The notes below the pieces were generated by a model. That model was not told the DNA's origin and ran no database searches. It saw only the letters and a list, made by a program, of their open reading frames with translations. The translations under genes and the position numbers were made by a program. 64,000 nt of DNA, taken from contig NZ_JAJHPV010000009.1 in assembly GCF_020831365.1 (NCBI RefSeq), positions 1 to 64,000 of the forward strand, written 5' to 3'. Positions 36,818 through 44,699 of this stretch are shown here, in pieces. Positions within the stretch are counted from its first letter, which is position 1, and the number at the start of each line of letters is the position of its first letter. Source of the DNA: Massilia agrisoli. GTDB lineage: Bacteria; Pseudomonadota; Gammaproteobacteria; Burkholderiales; Burkholderiaceae_D.

Positions 36818-38622
36818 CAGATTTCCTCCGTCCGGGTGTGAAGCCATGCGGCCGCCGCACCCGTAACGTGGGGTGCCAGGCGTGCGCGCACGGTCGCATG
36901 ATAATCGTTGATCCATGCCCGCTCGTCGCTTCGCAGGATCGACAGGTCGAGGCAGCGCGTGTCGATCGGACACAGTGTGAGCGTCTCAAAGCGCAGGAAC
37001 TCGCCGAACCCGGTGGTTTGCGCCGGTACGTTGAGCACCAGGTTTTCGATGCGGATGCCCCACTTGCCCGGCCGGTAGATGCCGGGCTCGATCGAGGTGA
37101 TCATGCCCGGCTCCATTGCCGTGTGGGGGTCCGGCGGCGTGCTCGGGGAGATCGACTGCGGACCTTCGTGCACGTTCAGGAAGTAGCCGACACCGTGGCC
37201 CGTGCCATGCCCGAAGTCGATGCCGGCCGCCCAGATCGGCGCGCGCGCGATGGCGTCGAGCAGCGGCGAGCGGGTGCCGCGCGGGTACTGGGCCGCCGAC
37301 AACGCGATCAGCCCTTTCAGCACCAGGGTGAAGTCGCGGCGGTGCGCTTCCGTGACATTGCCGACGGCCACTACGCGCGTGATGTCGGTGGTGCCGCCCA
37401 GGTACTGGCCGCCGGAATCGATCAGCAGCAGGCCGTGGCCTTCGATGATGGCATGCGACTGCTCGGTGGCGCGGTAATGCATGATCGCGCCGTTGGCATT
37501 GAAGCCCGCGATGGTGCCGAAGCTCGGGCTGACGAAGCCGGGACGGCGCGCCCGCGCCGCAGTGATGTGGCGGTCGATGGCCACTTCGGTCAGCGGGTCG
37601 CGCTGCGGGTCTTGCAGCGTGGTTTCGAGCCAGGCGAAAAATTCGCACAGCGCCGCGCCGTCCTGCTCCATCGTGGCGCGCACATGCGCCGCTTCGTCGC
37701 TGGTCTTGCGCGATTTGGCGAAGGTGGTCGGGTTGACCGCTTCGACAACGCGTGCGCTGGCGCCGACTGCGGCGCGCATGCCTGCCGTAATACGGCGTGG
37801 ATCGACCAGCAGCGTGGTTTCGCTGCCCAGCGTCGCCAGTGCGCCGGCCGCGTCATCGTAGCGCGCAAGGTGGACGCCATCGGCTTGCAGGCTCGCGCGC
37901 AGGGCGGCCGGAATCTTGTCGTCGCCGACAAACAAGGTAGCGCGGTCAATCGTGACCAGCGCATGCGCCAGGAACACCGGGTTGAAGCTGACATCGGCAC
38001 CGCGCAGGTTGAACAGGTAGGCGATGTCGTCCAGCGTCGAGATGAAGTGGGCGTTCGCCCCGAGCCTGGCCATCGCCTCGCGGGTCGCGGCCAGTTTCGT
38101 TGCGCGGCTGGTGGAAGCAAACGGCGCGGCATGCTCGAACACCGGATCGGTGGGCAGGCCCGGGCGCTCGCTCCAGACTTCGTCGAGCAGGTCGATGTCG
38201 GTGCGCAGCAGGACCCCGCGCGCCGCCAGGGCATCGGACAGCAGGCGCGCGGTCGACAACCCGAGCACGCGCGCATCCACCGCCACCGTCTGGCCCGGCG
38301 CCATGTTCGCCGCCAGCCAGTCAATGTGCAGCAGGCTGGCGCCTGATGGAATCTTCATCAGTTCGACCCCGCTGCCAGCCAGTTCGGTTTCCGCCTGTGT
38401 CCAGTAACGAGCGTCGGTCCACACGCCGGCGAACGACGATGTGGCGATAAAGGTGCCCACCGAACCCGTGAAACCCGACAGCCATTCGCGGCCTTTCCAA
38501 TGACCGGGAAGGTACTCGGACAGGTGCGGGTCTGCCGAAGGCACGACAACGGCGTCGATGCGATGGCGCTGCATCGACGCTTGCAGGGAGGCGATCCGGT
38601 CGCCGACAGCTGAAAGACTCAT
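36817..38622 (-). CDS. M24B Xaa-Pro aminopeptidase
   Basis: A cytosolic 601-residue three-domain aminopeptidase P of the large (eukaryotic-like) type. Two N-terminal creatinase-like domains precede a pita-bread catalytic domain. Metal ligands are visible: Asp in LLLIDSGGQY, Asp in GGTTDITR, His in GHGTGHGVGYF, Glu in TSIEPGIY and Glu in GIRIENLV. The C-terminus carries the extra domain of this subgroup (DLSILRSDERAWINDYHA). It removes N-terminal residues before proline. The start ATG at 38622 begins MSLSAVGDRIASLQ. Confidence 0.92.
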   Translation of the reverse strand: MSLSAVGDRIASLQASMQRHRIDAVVVPSADPHLSEYLPGHWKGREWLSGFTGSVGTFIATSSFAGVWTDARYWTQAETELAGSGVELMKIPSGASLLHIDWLAANMAPGQTVAVDARVLGLSTARLLSDALAARGVLLRTDIDLLDEVWSERPGLPTDPVFEHAAPFASTSRATKLAATREAMARLGANAHFISTLDDIAYLFNLRGADVSFNPVFLAHALVTIDRATLFVGDDKIPAALRASLQADGVHLARYDDAAGALATLGSETTLLVDPRRITAGMRAAVGASARVVEAVNPTTFAKSRKTSDEAAHVRATMEQDGAALCEFFAWLETTLQDPQRDPLTEVAIDRHITAARARRPGFVSPSFGTIAGFNANGAIMHYRATEQSHAIIEGHGLLLIDSGGQYLGGTTDITRVVAVGNVTEAHRRDFTLVLKGLIALSAAQYPRGTRSPLLDAIARAPIWAAGIDFGHGTGHGVGYFLNVHEGPQSISPSTPPDPHTAMEPGMITSIEPGIYRPGKWGIRIENLVLNVPAQTTGFGEFLRFETLTLCPIDTRCLDLSILRSDERAWINDYHATVRARLAPHVTGAAAAWLHTRTEEI

Positions 38623-38695
38623 GGATTCATGGGGAAAGGTTCAATCTCACTATGATACCTCCTGCAACTGCTCGCGACGCAAACCGCCATTCGCT

Positions 38696-38720
38696 GTCGA
38701 GAAACTTTACAGTCGCGAAA
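38696..38720 (+). promoter_or_regulatory. Candidate enhancer-binding-protein site (tandem GTCG-GAAA motifs)
   Basis: Two nearly identical nine-base motifs, GTCGAGAAA (38696-38704) and GTCGCGAAA (38712-38720), are spaced 16 bases apart, about 80-105 bases upstream of the expected sigma-54 start. Such upstream direct repeats fit a sigma-54 activator such as PrsR, the regulator linked to PEP-CTERM genes. This assignment is inference only. Confidence 0.35.
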
Positions 38721-38772
38721 GAAATATCTGATGCCTTTTTGCAAGTCATTGATTAATAACAAGGTAAGATGC

Positions 38773-38789
38773 TTGGCATAAATTTTGCT
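38773..38789 (+). promoter_or_regulatory. Sigma-54 promoter before the PEP-CTERM gene
   Basis: TTGGCATAAATTTTGCT matches the RpoN consensus YTGGCAC(G)-N4-TTGCW with GG at 38775-38776 and GC at 38787-38788, exactly ten bases between. Transcription would start near 38800, leaving a leader of about 29 bases before the ATG. Confidence 0.8.
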
Positions 38790-38828
38790 TATCTAGCCAA
38801 CATCATAATTTCCTAGAGAACATAAAAA

Positions 38829-39521
38829 ATGAAAGTCCTTCCGTCCAAGCTCCTCCTCTCCCTCGCCACTGCGGGTTTTGCCCTCGCGAGCGGTGCCGCG
38901 CATGCCGAAATCATCCGGACCGGTGACAGCAGCGGTTACTGGGGCATTGACGTCGATGCCAACGGCACCAGCGACCTGCAATTTAACCAATACAGCTCCT
39001 CTGGCTGGTACTGGTCCGACTACGACCTGTACGCAGTTGGCCTGAACGGCGCCGTGGTCAGCGCTGGCGGTCCGCTGGCCTTTGGCAACGCGATCGATGC
39101 CAATACTCTGTTTGCGAGCAGTAATCATATGGCTGATTACGCTAGCTGGACCACCTTCTATAGCTGCGGCTATCGCGGCAATTCGACTTGCAGCCGGAGT
39201 CACAGCACCTTCACCGGCACCTGGAATAATGGTTCCAACGCCGTCACTGGCTACCTCGGCTTCGCCTTGTCGAACGGGGACGACAAGTTCTACGGCTGGG
39301 CCAACGTGACGATGAACTACTGGGGAAGCGCCTACGTACATGGCACCGCCATGGAAACATGTGCCAACGTGGCCATCACCGCCGGCCAGACCACCACCAG
39401 CTGCGCACCAGTGGTTGTCCCGCCGGCCGAAGAAGTCCCTGAACCAGCATCGCTGGCACTGCTGGCAGCTGGCGCCATCGGCATCGGCGCAATGCGCCGC
39501 CGCCGCGCAGTTAAGGGTTAA
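38829..39521 (+). CDS. PEP-CTERM anchored secreted protein
   Basis: A 230-residue exported protein. The signal peptide is MKVLPSKLLLSLATAGFALA...AHA. The central region is Gly/Ser/Tyr/Trp-rich (SGYWGIDVDANGTSDLQFN; SSSGWYWSDYDLYAVG) and unrecognised; two Cys near 118 and 125 could form a disulfide. The C-terminus has the full PEP-CTERM signal: VPEPASLALLAAGAIGIGAM, then RRRR. Such proteins are processed by exosortase and often go to the matrix; no exosortase is in this window. A sigma-54 promoter lies upstream. Confidence 0.9.
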   Translation: MKVLPSKLLLSLATAGFALASGAAHAEIIRTGDSSGYWGIDVDANGTSDLQFNQYSSSGWYWSDYDLYAVGLNGAVVSAGGPLAFGNAIDANTLFASSNHMADYASWTTFYSCGYRGNSTCSRSHSTFTGTWNNGSNAVTGYLGFALSNGDDKFYGWANVTMNYWGSAYVHGTAMETCANVAITAGQTTTSCAPVVVPPAEEVPEPASLALLAAGAIGIGAMRRRRAVKG

Positions 39522-39553
39522 ACTGCGGGACTGGCAAATAACGAGGGTTGAGG

Positions 39554-40441
39554 ATGGGATTGATTCATGTGCGCGATGTCACGCGCAGTCACAGCGCACT
39601 GATCCCGTCCCTGTTCCCCGACGCACGCGACGTCAAGGCCACGCCGGCCCTGTACGCGGCGTTCGACACGCCGGACGGCGCCCAGCCTGCCGGCTTTGCG
39701 CTGCTTTGCTCGCCTACCGGCGCCGAGCATCCCTGCTTTCGCTTTGCAGTCGTCGTCGCGGAGCACGCCCGCCGCCGTGGCATCGGCGCCGCACTGACAC
39801 AGCACGTCGCCGACACTGCCCGGACGCTCCGGGCGCCATCACTGCGCCCGCTGGTGCCGGTCATGTCCGATGGCGGCCACCAGCTGATGGCGCGCGCCGG
39901 CTTCAAACAACTGCGCCGTACCCTGGTTTTTGAATTCAGTCTTGCTGCCTCCCTCAAGGTCATGGATGCCCAGCTGATGCAGCTCGAGCACGCCGGCCGC
40001 GTCCCGGCAGGCATCAGCAGCGATCCCTACCGCGACAACCAGGCGCACGACCTGTCGGCCATGTGCCAGCGCAGTTTCGGCATGCTCACCCACGGCCACC
40101 TCGAAGCGATGGGCGAATATCCGGCGCCCGGCGCGGACCTGTCGCACGCGCGCGCGTTCCGGCTGGACGGAACGCTGATCGGCGCCTGGGGTGTCGTCGT
40201 TCGCGCAGGCACGGCGGTATTCGATCCGCTGCTGATCGCGGAGGACAAGCGCAGCACCTGGGCGTTCCCCTTCGTGACGGCCACCGTGCTTCGCACGCTG
40301 GTCGCCGGTGGCGTGACGCACGGGCTGGCCAAGATCCATGAAGACAACCGCAAGATGATCGCCGTGATGGGCCGCTTTGGCACCGAGGTGACCGGGGTTG
40401 ATACCCTTTACGAGCTGGCCCTCGCCGGAGATCCGGCATGA
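39554..40441 (+). CDS. Double-domain GNAT acetyltransferase-like protein
   Basis: A 295-residue protein with two GNAT-like halves. The first half (about 1-140) holds an acetyl-CoA loop at EHARRRGIGAALTQHV near 74-89. The second half (about 145-290) looks like a partner GNAT domain without a clear RxxGxG/A loop: STWAFPFVTATVLRTLV then HEDNRKMIAVMGRFGTEV. The start is ATG 39554 with GAGGG upstream; a TTG six bases before is less likely. Its stop overlaps the next gene by four bases (ATGA), so the two are coupled. Function unknown. Confidence 0.75.
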   Translation: MGLIHVRDVTRSHSALIPSLFPDARDVKATPALYAAFDTPDGAQPAGFALLCSPTGAEHPCFRFAVVVAEHARRRGIGAALTQHVADTARTLRAPSLRPLVPVMSDGGHQLMARAGFKQLRRTLVFEFSLAASLKVMDAQLMQLEHAGRVPAGISSDPYRDNQAHDLSAMCQRSFGMLTHGHLEAMGEYPAPGADLSHARAFRLDGTLIGAWGVVVRAGTAVFDPLLIAEDKRSTWAFPFVTATVLRTLVAGGVTHGLAKIHEDNRKMIAVMGRFGTEVTGVDTLYELALAGDPA

Positions 40442-41559
40442 AAGCAGTCCTGGTCCACATCCCCTGCCTGCCGTGGGAATGCATCGCGCGCGACGACGCC
40501 GCGCAGTTTGTCCCCAGCTTGCTGGCGATGATCGAAGGCGGCAGCGCCGGCCCCTTGCCGCCCGTCGGCCCCGATCCCCTGATGGATGGCGTGATCCTGA
40601 CAGGCCGCCGCCCGGCCGACAACGGCCTGCTGACGCGCCAGGCGCCTCGCCCCGATGGCTTCGGGACCGACCTGGCAAGCGCCATGCTCCTCAAGACACC
40701 AACCGTCACCGACTACATGGATGCCGCAGGCATACGCTGCGCCTCGGTGAACCTGCGCGCGACCAATTTCGGCGCACTGCCCAATGGCGTGGTCGCTGGC
40801 GACGCGTTCTTCGAAATCCGCGCCCGCACCTTCGATGACTGGGGCATCCCGCCCGGCGCGCTTGCGCCGCTGGACATGGCCGGGGAACTGGCCGACCTGC
40901 GCGTGCATCCGGAAGACCTGCAGGCGGCGCAACTTGGCCCGTTGATGGCGCGCGAAGCGCAAGGCGACACTGCGACGCAGCTGCGCACGATGGCAAAGGC
41001 CCTTTCTGAAAGCACCGGCGCGCACTCGGTGGCGACCCATCTGGTCGAACACGGCGCTTACGATGTCTGCATGGTGCGCTACCCGATGTTCGCCCAGCTC
41101 GGCGGACAGTTCGCCGAACCGGCAACCATGCCGACCGGTAAAGGCGCAGCGTGGCTGCTGATCGAACTGATCGATAAATTCGTCGCGCGGCTGAAATTCC
41201 TGGCCGGCGAGGACGCGGTGTTCATGGTCACTGGCGGCCTTGAAGGCAAGCCGTTCTGGATTGCGCATGGCGCAGGCATCCCTGCCGACCAGTTGTGGCC
41301 GCAGGGCGCCAGCCTGTACGACGTCGCGCCGTCGCTGCTCGCTTTATTCGGGTTGAAGGATGGCGCGATGCCGGGCAGCGCGCGCTGCGGCCGCCAGCAG
41401 CTTGTGCAGGCAAGCGCGCCGACAGCGGCCAGCGCCGGGCCGGCCGTCATCCCGGACGGCTTTCCGTGCGCACCTGCCGCGCCGAGCGTGGCCCAACAGG
41501 AAATCCTGGAACGGCAGCGGGCTGCCGCGGCGGAGGCGGCGGCCCGCGCAGCCCCTTAG
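40438..41559 (+). CDS. Alkaline-phosphatase-superfamily pseudoenzyme
   Basis: A 373-residue protein with the architecture of nucleotide pyrophosphatase/phosphodiesterases, recognisable from LTGRRPADNGLL near 54-65, GKPFWIAHGAGIPAD near 270 and SLYDVAPSLLALFGL near 292. The metal ligands are missing: the first strand reads VLVHIPCLPWE where the family has an Asp, and the usual Asp-His pair is replaced in FMVTGGLEG. It is therefore probably catalytically dead. The C-terminal 60 residues are Ala-rich and low complexity. It is translated by coupling with the upstream GNAT gene. Confidence 0.7.
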   Translation: MKAVLVHIPCLPWECIARDDAAQFVPSLLAMIEGGSAGPLPPVGPDPLMDGVILTGRRPADNGLLTRQAPRPDGFGTDLASAMLLKTPTVTDYMDAAGIRCASVNLRATNFGALPNGVVAGDAFFEIRARTFDDWGIPPGALAPLDMAGELADLRVHPEDLQAAQLGPLMAREAQGDTATQLRTMAKALSESTGAHSVATHLVEHGAYDVCMVRYPMFAQLGGQFAEPATMPTGKGAAWLLIELIDKFVARLKFLAGEDAVFMVTGGLEGKPFWIAHGAGIPADQLWPQGASLYDVAPSLLALFGLKDGAMPGSARCGRQQLVQASAPTAASAGPAVIPDGFPCAPAAPSVAQQEILERQRAAAAEAAARAAP

Positions 41560-41813
41560 TCGTCCCGTTCGGCGCCGGCAACCTGCGTTGTCCTGCGTTC
41601 GGGCATCGGGTCCGTCTCGTGGAATCCCGCCACAAACATCATCAGGATGTTGGGCGCAATCGTGCTGTCCCCAAGTTCCAGCAGCTCGGCTGCGATTTTC
41701 GACGAGTCAGGCGGTCGCTGGACCTCCGTCGCCTTATACATCGCGTGGCGCGTGATGCGGCCCAGCTTGAACGCCAGTTCCGCCATCGCAGTATTTTCGT
41801 GATCGTGCATCAT
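41556..41813 (-). CDS. Small hypothetical protein, 85 aa
   Basis: An unrecognised protein of 85 residues beginning MMHDHENTAMAELAFKLGRI, with no signal or membrane segment. GGGAG lies two bases upstream of the ATG at 41813, or five from the second ATG, which may be the real start. A -10-like TATAGT within a near-palindrome lies just upstream (41821-41846). It overlaps the convergent pseudoenzyme gene end by four bases. Support is moderate: codon use fits, but the frame is short. Confidence 0.55.
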   Translation of the reverse strand: MMHDHENTAMAELAFKLGRITRHAMYKATEVQRPPDSSKIAAELLELGDSTIAPNILMMFVAGFHETDPMPERRTTQVAGAERDD

Positions 41814-41820
41814 TTCTCCC

Positions 41821-41846
41821 TTGTTAACCGACTATACCGGTTACAA
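41821..41846. promoter_or_regulatory. Candidate promoter/operator of the 85-aa gene
   Basis: An inverted repeat with arms TAACCG (41825-41830) and CGGTTA (41838-41843), extended by TTG and CAA at the ends, encloses TATAGT on the minus strand, a likely -10 box. A start near 41824 would give a leader of about 11 bases. The symmetric placement around the -10 box suggests a repressor site. Confidence 0.4.
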
Positions 41847-41905
41847 GGCTCGACCTGCCACACGCACGCGCTGCCGGACGCCGGCCGCGAGATTCGAACG
41901 GGCGC

Positions 41906-42592
41906 CTAAGTCTCGAACTGGCGCAGGCCTTCGACGTCGAGCACGCGGATGCCGCCGTAATCGATGCGCACCAGCCCTTCCTTCTCCAGCAGCTGCAGCG
42001 CCTGGTTGGCGCTCTGGCGCGAGGCGCCCGACAGGTAGCCGATCTCTTCCTGCGAAATCTGCACCACCTTCTCGATGCCCGGATACAGGTGGGAGTTGAA
42101 CATCGACGCCAGGCAGCGCGCCACGCGCGTGTCGACGTTCAGCAGGCGGTCGGTCTCGACCAGGCCGATGAACTGGCCGAGGCGCTCGTTGAGCTGCATC
42201 AAAAGGAAGCGCGTGAACGGCAGGCTGGTTTCCAGCAGCCACTCGAAGGTCGCGCGCGGCATCTGCGCCACCCGCGTATCGCGCAGCGCGATCACGTCGT
42301 ACTTGCGGCGGTCGTCCTTGAGCAGGGAACCCTCGCCGAACCAGCCGCCCGCCGGCACGCCGGTAAAGGTCACGCTTTTTCCGGCCGGCGAAAAATTGTT
42401 CATCTTCACCAGCCCGTCGATGATGCCGGTCCAGCTTTCCATTGGCTCGCCCTTGCGGCAGACGAATCCGCCCTTCGGGACAAATTGCTCGAAAGTGTCG
42501 GTCTCGACCCGTTTCATCTGTGCAGCCGTAAGGCAACGTGCCCAGATGGTGGCCCGGAGGTGTTCTGTCAGTGTTTGTACTTGATTGTCCAT
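41906..42592 (-). CDS. Crp/Fnr family transcription regulator
   Basis: A 228-residue regulator with an N-terminal cyclic-nucleotide-type sensor domain (about 30-130, GGWFGEGSLL in the beta-roll region) and a C-terminal winged helix-turn-helix with EEIGYLSGASRQSANQALQL near 165-184. No Cys cluster like that of FNR is seen; the ligand is unknown. ATG 42592 is preferred to a TTG at 42622. It is divergent from the acyl-CoA ligase/Liv operon and a perfect dyad of Crp/Fnr type lies between them. Confidence 0.88.
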   Translation of the reverse strand: MDNQVQTLTEHLRATIWARCLTAAQMKRVETDTFEQFVPKGGFVCRKGEPMESWTGIIDGLVKMNNFSPAGKSVTFTGVPAGGWFGEGSLLKDDRRKYDVIALRDTRVAQMPRATFEWLLETSLPFTRFLLMQLNERLGQFIGLVETDRLLNVDTRVARCLASMFNSHLYPGIEKVVQISQEEIGYLSGASRQSANQALQLLEKEGLVRIDYGGIRVLDVEGLRQFET

Positions 42593-42622
42593 TTGTGCGT
42601 CGCAGCATCGAAAGTCGCGCAA

Positions 42623-42640
42623 TTGTCATCCAAATGACAA
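42623..42640. promoter_or_regulatory. Crp/Fnr-type operator
   Basis: TTGTCATCCAAATGACAA is a perfect 7-4-7 dyad, with the TGTCA-N6-TGACA core typical of Crp/Fnr-family sites. Its centre (42631.5) is about 41.5 bases before the start expected from a TAATAT -10 box at 42661-42666 that serves the ligase gene. That is the class II activator position. It is 31 bases upstream of the regulator's own ATG. Confidence 0.7.
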
Positions 42641-42660
42641 CGCAGGATTGAAACGCAAGC

Positions 42661-42666
42661 TAATAT
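42661..42666 (+). promoter_or_regulatory. Candidate -10 box of the ligase/transport operon
   Basis: TAATAT matches the -10 consensus at five of six positions (allowing the usual T/A exchange) and has no consensus -35 hexamer 17 bases upstream, consistent with activator dependence. A start near 42673 would leave a leader of about 70 bases. A stray REP end, CGGGAATGACG, is at 42711-42721 in this leader. Confidence 0.45.
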
Positions 42667-42743
42667 CATCACACAAAAACGCATCCTGCCATGCAAATCC
42701 TTTTGCGCGCCGGGAATGACGTTACAAGAGAAGGAGACACGCG

Positions 42744-44699
42744 GTGGATACACCCGACGGATCGCAACTGCAGACTTTTCCGCGGCGGCTGCTGGCGCAC
42801 GCCCAGTCCCGCCCAACGCGGCCTGCATATCGTGAAAAATACCTGGGCATCTGGCAGACCTGGAACTGGCTTGAGGTGAACGCCGAAGTGCGCGCGATGG
42901 CGTGCGGACTGGCGTCGATCGGCTTCAAGCGCGGCATGAACCTGGCCATCATCGGCGACAACCGTCCGCGCCTGTACTGGGCGATGCTGGCGGCGCAAAG
43001 CCTCGGCGGCGTTCCGGTGCCGCTGTACCAGGACGCGCCGGCTGCCGACATGGCCTATGTGCTCAATGACGCCGAAGTCGCCTTCGCGATGGTCGAAGAC
43101 CAGGAGCAGGTCGACAAGCTGCTCGAACTGAAGTCGCTTTGCCCGCTGATCGCGAACATCGCCTACGAGGACGAGCGCGGCATGCGCCACTACAGCCACG
43201 CGGGACTGCTGTCGATGGCCGAACTGGCCAAGCTCGGGCGCGCCTTCGACCAGGCCAACCCTGGCTTCTTCGAAGCGCAGGTGGAAGCGGGCCGTGGCAG
43301 CGACCCGGCGATCATCCTGTACACCTCCGGCACCACCGGCAAGCCGAAAGGCGTGGTGCAGTCGCATACCTCGCTGATCGCGGCTGGCATTGGCGGCGTC
43401 GGATTCGACAAGCTGACCGACCGCGAAGACATCTTGTCCTACCTGCCGATGGCGTGGGTGGGCGACTGCCTGTTCTCGCTGGCGCAGGCGATGGTAGCGG
43501 GTTTCACCGTCAACTGCCCCGAATCGGGCGACACCGTGCTGACCGACCTGCGCGAAATCGGGCCGACCTACTACTTTGCCCCGCCGCGCGTGTTCGAGAA
43601 CATGCTGACGACCGTGATGATCCGCATGGAGGACGCGGGCGCCATCAAGCGCCGCATGTTCCACTACTTTATGGACGTGGCCAAGCGCTGCGGCGCCGAT
43701 ATCCTCGACGGCAAACCGGTAGCGGCCAGCGACAGGATCAAGTACGCGGTCGGCAAGCTGCTGGTGTATGGGCCGCTGCGCAACGTGCTGGGCATGTCGC
43801 GCATCCGCGTGGCCTACACGGCTGGCGCGGCGATCGGCCCGGACCTGTTCCGCTTCTACCGCTCGATCGGCGTCAACCTCAAGCAGCTGTATGGCTCGAC
43901 CGAAACCTGCGCCTACGTGTGCCTGCAGCCTGACGGGAACATCAAGTTCGACAGCGTCGGCGTGGCGGCGCCAGGGGTTGAGGTCAAGCTGGCCGACAAT
44001 GGCGAAGTGCTGGTGCGCTCCGCCGCGACGATGGACGGCTACTTCAAGCGTCCAGACGCGACGGCCGAAGTGATCGATGCGAATGGCTACTTCCACACCG
44101 GCGACGCCGGCATCTTCGACGCCGACGGCCACCTGAAGATCATCGACCGCGCGGCCGATGTGGGCAAGATGAACGGCGGCGCCATCTTCGCGCCGAACTA
44201 CATCGAGAACAAGCTCAAGTTCTTCCCGTACATCAAAGAGGCAGTCGCCTTCGGCAATGGGCGCGACCGTGTCTGCGCCTTCATCAACATCGACATGGAA
44301 GCAGTCGGCAACTGGGCCGAACGCCGCAACATCTCGTACTCGGGCTATACGGACCTGGCGGCGCACCCGCAGGCGTATGAGCTGATCCGCGATTGCGTCG
44401 AAAAGGTCAATGCCGACCTGGCCAGCGAAGCGATGATGGGCGATACCCAGATCCATCGCTTCCTGATCCTGCACAAGGAACTCGATCCCGACGATGACGA
44501 ACTGACCCGCACCCGCAAGGTACGCCGCAAGTTCATCGCCGAGAAGTACGCGGTGCTGATCGACGCGCTGTACAGCGACAAGGCCAGCCAGTTCATCAGC
44601 ACGCAGGTCAAGTTCGAGGACGGCCGCACTGGCGTGGTCAGCGCCGACCTGCGCATTGTCGACGCCAAGACCTTCCCATCGATGGAGCGCGCAGCGTGA
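42744..44699 (+). CDS. AMP-dependent acyl-CoA synthetase
   Basis: A 651-residue adenylate-forming ligase of the long-chain fatty acyl-CoA synthetase type. The P-loop is intact (ILYTSGTTGKPKGVVQSH near 190), with LYGSTE near 388, YFHTGDAG near 449 and a final DELTRTRKVRRKF. It activates a carboxylate, probably a fatty or aromatic acid, to its CoA ester. The start is GTG 42744 with AAGGAG seven bases upstream. Its stop overlaps the LivG-like start (GTGA). It is the first gene of the transport operon. Confidence 0.9.
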   Translation: MDTPDGSQLQTFPRRLLAHAQSRPTRPAYREKYLGIWQTWNWLEVNAEVRAMACGLASIGFKRGMNLAIIGDNRPRLYWAMLAAQSLGGVPVPLYQDAPAADMAYVLNDAEVAFAMVEDQEQVDKLLELKSLCPLIANIAYEDERGMRHYSHAGLLSMAELAKLGRAFDQANPGFFEAQVEAGRGSDPAIILYTSGTTGKPKGVVQSHTSLIAAGIGGVGFDKLTDREDILSYLPMAWVGDCLFSLAQAMVAGFTVNCPESGDTVLTDLREIGPTYYFAPPRVFENMLTTVMIRMEDAGAIKRRMFHYFMDVAKRCGADILDGKPVAASDRIKYAVGKLLVYGPLRNVLGMSRIRVAYTAGAAIGPDLFRFYRSIGVNLKQLYGSTETCAYVCLQPDGNIKFDSVGVAAPGVEVKLADNGEVLVRSAATMDGYFKRPDATAEVIDANGYFHTGDAGIFDADGHLKIIDRAADVGKMNGGAIFAPNYIENKLKFFPYIKEAVAFGNGRDRVCAFINIDMEAVGNWAERRNISYSGYTDLAAHPQAYELIRDCVEKVNADLASEAMMGDTQIHRFLILHKELDPDDDELTRTRKVRRKFIAEKYAVLIDALYSDKASQFISTQVKFEDGRTGVVSADLRIVDAKTFPSMERAA

